Positions 59,925-64,000 of a stretch of 64,000 nt of DNA are shown one piece after another; positions within the stretch are counted from its first letter, which is position 1; every line of letters begins with the position of its first letter. A model generated the notes under the pieces. That model was not told where the DNA came from. It was given only the letters and a program-made list of their open reading frames with translations, and ran no database searches. The stretch is from positions 1,674,001-1,738,000 of the forward strand of contig NZ_CP133111.1 in NCBI RefSeq assembly GCF_033001325.1, written 5' to 3'. This DNA is from Rhodopseudomonas sp. BAL398. GTDB taxonomy: Bacteria; Pseudomonadota; Alphaproteobacteria; Rhizobiales; Xanthobacteraceae. The translations under genes were made by a program, and so were the position numbers.

Positions 59925-62069
59925 ATGGCTACTGCCGTTCAGAAGATCATCCTGTCGTCCTCGCGCGACATCCCCTTTAACAAGCTGGTGCTCAGCCAGT
60001 CCAACGTCCGGCGCGTGAAGGCCGGCGTCTCGATCGAGGACCTGGCGGCCTCGATCGCCCGGCGCGGCCTGATCCAGAGCCTCAGTGTCTTCCCGGTCGT
60101 TGATGCCGAAGGCGTCGAGACCGGCATGTTCGAGGTGCCCGCCGGCGGCCGCCGCTTCCGCGCGCTCGAACTGCTGGTGAAGCAGAAGCGTCTTGCCAAG
60201 GTCGCTCCAGTCCCGTGCGTGGTGCGCGATCGCGACGGCGCCATCCTCCCCGAAGAGGTGTCGCTCGCCGAGAACATCGAGCGCGCGCCGCTCCATCCGC
60301 TCGATCAGTTCCGCGCCTTCCACGACATGCTGACCAAGGGCATGACCGAGGAGGAGATCGCCGCGGCTTTCTTCGTGCCCATCAACGTGGTCAAGCAGCG
60401 GCTGCGCCTCGCAGCCGTGTCGCCCGCGCTGCACGACGTCTATGCCGACGACGGCATGACGCTGGAGCAGCTCATGGCCTTCACCGTCTCCGAAGATCAC
60501 GAACGTCAGACCCAGGTCTGGGACGCGATCAAGGATGCCTGGTCGAAGGAGCCCTATCAGATCCGGCGCATGTTGACCGAGACCACGGTGCGCGCCTCTG
60601 ACAAGCGCGCCGTCTTCCTCGGCATCGACACCTATGAGGCGGCAGGCGGCATCGTCATGCGTGACCTGTTCCAGGCCGACGATGGCGGCTGGCTGCAGGA
60701 CGTCGGGCTTCTCGATCGCCTCGTCGCGGAGAAGCTGAAGGCCGCGGCCGAGGCGATCGCCGACGAAGGCTGGAAGTGGATCGAGGTCGCGGGCAGCTTC
60801 CCCTACGATGCCGTGCGCGGTCTTCACGAGGTCTCCGGCGCGCCGATCGATCTGTCGGCCGAGGAACAGGCGACCATCGAGGCGCTCACCGCCGAGCAGG
60901 CCAGGCTCGAAGCCGAATATCAGGACGCCGACGAACTGCCCGATGAGATCGACGAGCGTATGGGCGAGATCGAGACGGCTCTGGCCGCGTTCGACGATCG
61001 CCCCGAGCACTTCGACCCGGCCGACATCGCCATCGCCGGCGTCTTCGTCAGCATCGACGCCGACGGATCGCTTTCGGTCGATCGCGGCTTCGTTCGGCCC
61101 GAGGATGTGCCTCAGGTCCGGACCGATGGCGAGGAAGGATCGGAGACGGACACGGAATCCGTCGACGCCGGTCGCCCGTCGGTGCAACGCGCCGTCATCA
61201 CCATCGGCGGCCAGCCTGCCGAGTCCGATGAGGACGATGAGGACGACGGCATCAAGCCGCTGCCCGAACGCCTCGTCATCGAGCTGACCGCCTACCGCAC
61301 CCTCGCGCTGCGCAATGCCGTGGCGAACAACCCACACATCGCCATGACGGCGCTTCTCCACAAGCTGGTCTCGGACAACTTCATGACCCGCATGTACACG
61401 GGCGCGATGGAGGCGGGGGTGAAGCACATCTTCTTCCCCGTTCAGGACGAGGCGCTGAAGGACAGCCCTTCCGCGCGGGCCGTGCAGGAGCGTCACTACG
61501 CCTGGGCGAGCGACATCCCGAAGGACGACGACGCCCTTTGGGATTGGGTCGCCGGTCTCGACGATGCCAGCCGTATGGCTCTGCTGGCACACTGCGTCAG
61601 CTATGGCGTGAACGCGCTCTATGAGCGGCCGAATCCGCACAGCGCGGGCGGCGTGTCGCAGCACACGCTCGACATGAGGCTTGCGCAGGCCGACCGGCTG
61701 ACGCGGGCGACCGGGCTCGACATCGTCGAAGCCGGCTGGCGCCCGACCTTCGGCAACTACCTCAACCGTGTCACCAAGCCGCGCATCCTCGAAGCCGTCC
61801 GCGAAGGCGCCGGCGAACGGGCTGCCGAGCTTATCGGTCATCTGAAGAAGGGCGACATGGCCAAGGAGGCCGAGCGTCTCCTGGCCGATAGTGGCTGGTT
61901 GCCCGAGCCGCTTCGGCTTGCCGACGTTGACGGCGATCCGGCATCGGACGCGGACGGAGGCGAAGAAGCCGAGGGGGCCGAATTGCCTGACTTTCTCAGC
62001 ACCGACGATGACTCGGAACCGCCGGCCGATAGCGAGGACGACGAACGTCGCCTCGTCGCCGCCGAATGA
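59925..62069 (+). CDS. ParB/RepB/Spo0J-family protein of a mobile element
   Basis: 714-residue ParB-like protein. The N-terminal CTPase/DNA-clamp domain has VPAGGRRFRALELL (GGRR 74-77) and SLAENIERAPLHPLDQFRAF (ENIER 116-120), followed by an HTH region (MTEEEIAAAFFVPINVVKQR). The long C-terminal half, with an acidic region around residues 410-440 and an Asp/Glu-rich tail, is typical of the large ParB proteins of integrative elements rather than chromosomal ParB. No ParA is adjacent. Start ATG 59925. Confidence 0.9.
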   Translation: MATAVQKIILSSSRDIPFNKLVLSQSNVRRVKAGVSIEDLAASIARRGLIQSLSVFPVVDAEGVETGMFEVPAGGRRFRALELLVKQKRLAKVAPVPCVVRDRDGAILPEEVSLAENIERAPLHPLDQFRAFHDMLTKGMTEEEIAAAFFVPINVVKQRLRLAAVSPALHDVYADDGMTLEQLMAFTVSEDHERQTQVWDAIKDAWSKEPYQIRRMLTETTVRASDKRAVFLGIDTYEAAGGIVMRDLFQADDGGWLQDVGLLDRLVAEKLKAAAEAIADEGWKWIEVAGSFPYDAVRGLHEVSGAPIDLSAEEQATIEALTAEQARLEAEYQDADELPDEIDERMGEIETALAAFDDRPEHFDPADIAIAGVFVSIDADGSLSVDRGFVRPEDVPQVRTDGEEGSETDTESVDAGRPSVQRAVITIGGQPAESDEDDEDDGIKPLPERLVIELTAYRTLALRNAVANNPHIAMTALLHKLVSDNFMTRMYTGAMEAGVKHIFFPVQDEALKDSPSARAVQERHYAWASDIPKDDDALWDWVAGLDDASRMALLAHCVSYGVNALYERPNPHSAGGVSQHTLDMRLAQADRLTRATGLDIVEAGWRPTFGNYLNRVTKPRILEAVREGAGERAAELIGHLKKGDMAKEAERLLADSGWLPEPLRLADVDGDPASDADGGEEAEGAELPDFLSTDDDSEPPADSEDDERRLVAAE

Positions 62070-62123
62070 GCCGCTCGCGGGGCGGCTTCGGCCGCTCCGC
62101 AACTTCCAATCCCATCCACTCAG

Positions 62124-62150
62124 AGCCCGGCCCGGCGCCGGGTTCTTTTC
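62124..62150 (+). terminator. Rho-independent terminator after parB-like gene
   Basis: AGCCCGGC (62124-62131) pairs with GCCGGGTT (62137-62144), followed by a T-rich tract. It lies 55 bases after the parB-like stop and 17 bases before the next ATG, so it may be partial read-through control. Confidence 0.55.
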
Positions 62151-62166
62151 GTTTCAGGAGCCCGAC

Positions 62167-62568
62167 ATGCCCGATTTTCTCACCCGCTTTTCCTGCCTGC
62201 TCGACGTCGGCTCGGTGGCCAATGTCGGGCGGGCCTTCGACATCTACACCGCGCTGATGGCCGAGAACGCTCGCGAGGACCCGCCCGCCGAGCCGTTCCT
62301 GCTCTCGCTGAGGCCCGAGCATGGCGCGACGCGCCTTTGGCTTCGCGACCCCGGGACCGCCGATCCGCAGTTGCTGATCACCTTCGTCGGCCGCTGCGCC
62401 GAAACCTTCGCGCTCACGGGCACCTGGGGGTTTCAGTGGGCCGGCATCGCCTCGGACCCTGTCGTCGACGGCTTCTCCGGCGGCGCCCATCTGCTCGATC
62501 TCGGCACAGGCCGCACGATCGAATGGATGAGCACCAGCCGTTGGCTCGCTGAGGGAGGTGCGCGATGA
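62167..62568 (+). CDS. Conserved hypothetical protein of the mobile module
   Basis: 133-residue protein beginning MPDFLTRFSCLLDVGSVANV, with a GGAG site before the ATG at 62167. It has no signal peptide, no membrane segment and no motif I recognise. The stop overlaps the next start as ATGA, so the two are coupled. Confidence 0.7.
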   Translation: MPDFLTRFSCLLDVGSVANVGRAFDIYTALMAENAREDPPAEPFLLSLRPEHGATRLWLRDPGTADPQLLITFVGRCAETFALTGTWGFQWAGIASDPVVDGFSGGAHLLDLGTGRTIEWMSTSRWLAEGGAR

Positions 62569-62796
62569 TTCCTGATCACGCGCGCCAACTTCCAGACCAT
62601 GCTGCGCGCCGCGGAAAGCGGCGACCTGGCATTGATGGAATGCAGAGACGCCGCAACCGGCGAACCGCGCTATGTCATCTGCGCGGTCGGCCGTGACGGT
62701 GGCGAATATATGTTCACGCCGTTCGGTCATCTGGCGGACGGTAATCCCTATGACGCTTACCTTCCGCCCAATACTAGCGGCGAGATGGCCGCATGA
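62565..62796 (+). pseudogene. DUF6117-like small gene with a 5' frameshift
   Basis: The conserved body reads MLRAAESGDLALMECRDAAT and GEPRYVICAVGRDGGEYMFT in the frame of 62599. The expected start, coupled to the upstream stop at 62565, opens as M-I-P-D-H-A-R in a different frame, and loss of GC from a GCGCGC run near 62580-62586 would explain the shift. Without it the protein would be about 77 residues. An in-frame ATG at 62599 could yield a 65-residue product. Confidence 0.65.
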
Positions 62797-62798
62797 TC

Positions 62799-63161
62799 CT
62801 ACCAGACGGCCACTTCCCACTGACCGTTGACGCGGGCAAAGCCGACCGGCCGGTTCTGGGGCGTGGCGTTCGCACTGGTGGTGTCCATCGTGAGCTGCGT
62901 CATGCACGTCACGCCAGGCCCGACACCACCCGGCGAACAATCACCCAGCTTCAGCGTCGCATTGGCCAGCGACGTACCCGTGAAGAGGCGATGGCGGCGG
63001 ACGGCTGCGATGGCCTCCTCTTCTGTTGGCTGCGCGACGCCCGCAACTGCGGCCGCCGATGCGCCGCCGCCGGGCGCCATCACCGGGCGGAGCGCGAACC
63101 CCGCCCCAAAGCCCACAACGAGGCAGCCTGCGGCCACCATGCCGATCACACTTCCCTTCAT
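62799..63161 (-). CDS. Small exported or membrane-anchored protein
   Basis: 120-residue protein with an N-terminal hydrophobic helix VIGMVAAGCLVVGFGAGFAL that could be a signal anchor or signal peptide, then an Ala-rich linker and a small C-terminal domain with two Cys (GDCSPGGVGPGVTCMTQ) that could form a disulfide. Start chosen at ATG 63159-63161 with GGGAG upstream. It is the only minus-strand gene in this module; function unknown. Confidence 0.7.
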   Translation of the reverse strand: MKGSVIGMVAAGCLVVGFGAGFALRPVMAPGGGASAAAVAGVAQPTEEEAIAAVRRHRLFTGTSLANATLKLGDCSPGGVGPGVTCMTQLTMDTTSANATPQNRPVGFARVNGQWEVAVW

Positions 63162-63325
63162 CACCGTCTCCCTTCGGGGCCTCGCTCGGTCGGGCGGACA
63201 TGCGTCCCCGATCGCCCGGGTCGCCGTCCGCCATGTGTTGGATGAAGGAGTGTAGCGCCGCGCATCCCACCTCGGAAGGCTGCGCGATCAGACGGTCATG
63301 CCGCGCGCCAGAGCGAGAGGACGGC

Positions 63326-63378
63326 CGGGACGGGTTCGAGCCGGTCCAGTCGAGAGAGAGCGCCACCGGTTCGTCCCG
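63326..63378 (+). promoter_or_regulatory. Hairpin leader 3, upstream of ardB
   Basis: CGGGACG (63326-63332) pairs with CGTCCCG (63372-63378), and inside it GAGCCGGT (63338-63345) pairs with ACCGGTTC (63365-63372); the loop carries GAGAGAGAGC. It starts with the same GGACGGCCGGGACGGGT text as leader 4. Confidence 0.6.
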
Positions 63379-63400
63379 ATCCGCTCTCCGGAGAACCCCC

Positions 63401-63838
63401 ATGCCCGACACCAACACCAGCACTGACGATTCCTCGGCGCGCGCGGTCGCCCTCGTACCGGAGGCGCGCCGGATGGATTTCCTGCCGCTGCTCTTCGGCC
63501 GCCAGCATGTCCTCGTGGCGGAGATGACCGTCTATCACCTGATGGAGCGCCTGAGCCCGCTCGACTATCGTGGCGGTCTCTGGGACTTCTATGAGCGCGA
63601 CGGCAGGCCGCTATACCTCGCGCCGACCTCGAAGCCCCGCTTTCAGATCGTCTGCGACACCAACGGCTATGAGGGCGAGGTGTCGGCCGACGCCGCCGGC
63701 ATCATCGCGACGCTTTTCGCCTTCTCCCATCTCTCCTTCAAGTATCCGGTCGATGCGATGTCGGAAGGATATGGCCGCCTTTACGACTACGCCGCAGACC
63801 ATCCGGAATCCGCCGAGATCTTCCAGGCGATCGACTGA
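63401..63838 (+). CDS. Antirestriction protein, ArdB/KlcA family
   Basis: 145-residue antirestriction protein that protects incoming mobile DNA from type I restriction. Conserved segments: ALVPEARRMDFLPLLFGRQH, SPLDYRGGLWDFYERDGRPL, YLAPTS and CDTNGYEGEVSADAAGIIA. The ATG at 63401 is downstream of leader 3; longer in-frame extensions to 63026 overlap the opposite-strand gene and are rejected. Its presence marks this module as part of a transferable element. Confidence 0.9.
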   Translation: MPDTNTSTDDSSARAVALVPEARRMDFLPLLFGRQHVLVAEMTVYHLMERLSPLDYRGGLWDFYERDGRPLYLAPTSKPRFQIVCDTNGYEGEVSADAAGIIATLFAFSHLSFKYPVDAMSEGYGRLYDYAADHPESAEIFQAID

Positions 63839-63857
63839 AATCGGCTGTCACCCTCAG

Positions 63858-63886
63858 CGCCCGGCCTCAGGGTCGGGCGTTTTTTT
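63858..63886 (+). terminator. Rho-independent terminator after ardB
   Basis: CGCCCGGCC (63858-63866) pairs with GGTCGGGCG (63871-63879) across a TCAG loop, followed directly by seven T residues. A strong terminator 20 bases after the stop. Confidence 0.85.
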
Positions 63887-63915
63887 ATGTCGGCGGATCA
63901 GAGGAAGAGGACGGC

Positions 63916-63967
63916 CGGGACGGGTCGAGTTCGGGCGGTCGAGAGAGAGCGCCGCCGGGCTTGTCCC
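63916..63967 (+). promoter_or_regulatory. Hairpin leader 4, upstream of the edge gene
   Basis: GGGAC (63917-63921) pairs with GTCCC (63963-63967), with an inner GGCGG/CCGCC stem around a GAGAGAGAGC loop. Shares the AGAGGAAGAGGACGGC prefix with leaders 2 and 3. Confidence 0.6.
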
Positions 63968-63991
63968 TTCCGCTCTCCCGAGGTTCTTCCC

Positions 63992-64000
63992 ATGAACATT
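63992..64000 (+). CDS. Start of a gene cut by the right window edge
   Basis: Only ATG AAC ATT is visible. The placement after a fourth leader hairpin, as with the DUF932 and ArdB genes, is the only support for a start here. Confidence 0.45.

Noticed and set aside
59808-62102. 764-codon open frame on the minus strand opposite the ParB-like gene
   Set aside because: Pure shadow of the ParB-like gene; composition is His/Asp/Arg/Val-rich as expected for a GC-driven antisense frame.

Overview
The window is high-GC bacterial chromosome, almost certainly from an alphaproteobacterium of the Hyphomicrobiales (a Bradyrhizobium/Afipia/Rhodopseudomonas-like genome is my best guess from protein style; no rRNA or tRNA is present to confirm it). 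It divides into a metabolic half (1 to about 32 kb) and a mobile defence-island half (about 32.8 to 64 kb).

Metabolic half. Positions 1-5666 (minus strand) hold a malonate decarboxylase operon in the order mdcB, a 41-residue membrane protein, madB, birA, mdcA, mdcC, mdcD (the last cut by the window edge). A MadB-type sodium-pump subunit and a dedicated biotin ligase point to the biotin-dependent, energy-conserving form of the enzyme. Next come a lone molybdopterin oxidoreductase convergent with an orphan nuoB, an AraC regulator, a decayed IS701-type transposase, and a redox/stress cluster: SDR, tautomerase and DoxX with a divergent LysR gene, followed by a glutathione transferase. Two SDR/TetR divergent pairs with clear operators, a response regulator/histidine kinase/MipA unit, and a peptide-type ABC importer with two M20 hydrolases, a LysR gene and an ArgE-like deacetylase complete this half.

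Defence island. From about 32.2 kb the DNA is visibly more A/T-rich and nearly every gene belongs to a defence or toxin-antitoxin family: HipBA; a four-gene plus-strand operon (unknown protein, QueC-like enzyme, XRE-ImmA protease, PIN protein) that I cannot match to a named system; a minus-strand operon of Phd, SNF2 helicase, type III-like Mod, type III-like Res and an unknown protein; AbiEi with only a stub of AbiEii; a SIR2-HerA (Nezha-type) pair; a Hachiman pair (HamA, HamB) with a suspicious 5' end; and an SRAP gene with a one-base insertion in its catalytic codon.

Right end. Positions 58.5-64 kb are a plasmid/ICE-type module on the plus strand: DUF932, a ParB-like protein, small conserved genes and an ArdB/KlcA antirestriction protein. 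At least four start regions, including one for a gene beginning at the very edge, carry related hairpin-forming leaders. One mobile element therefore appears to carry both defence and antirestriction functions. Four otherwise conserved genes show one- or two-base frameshifts; these could be real decay or residual sequence errors and should be checked against reads.
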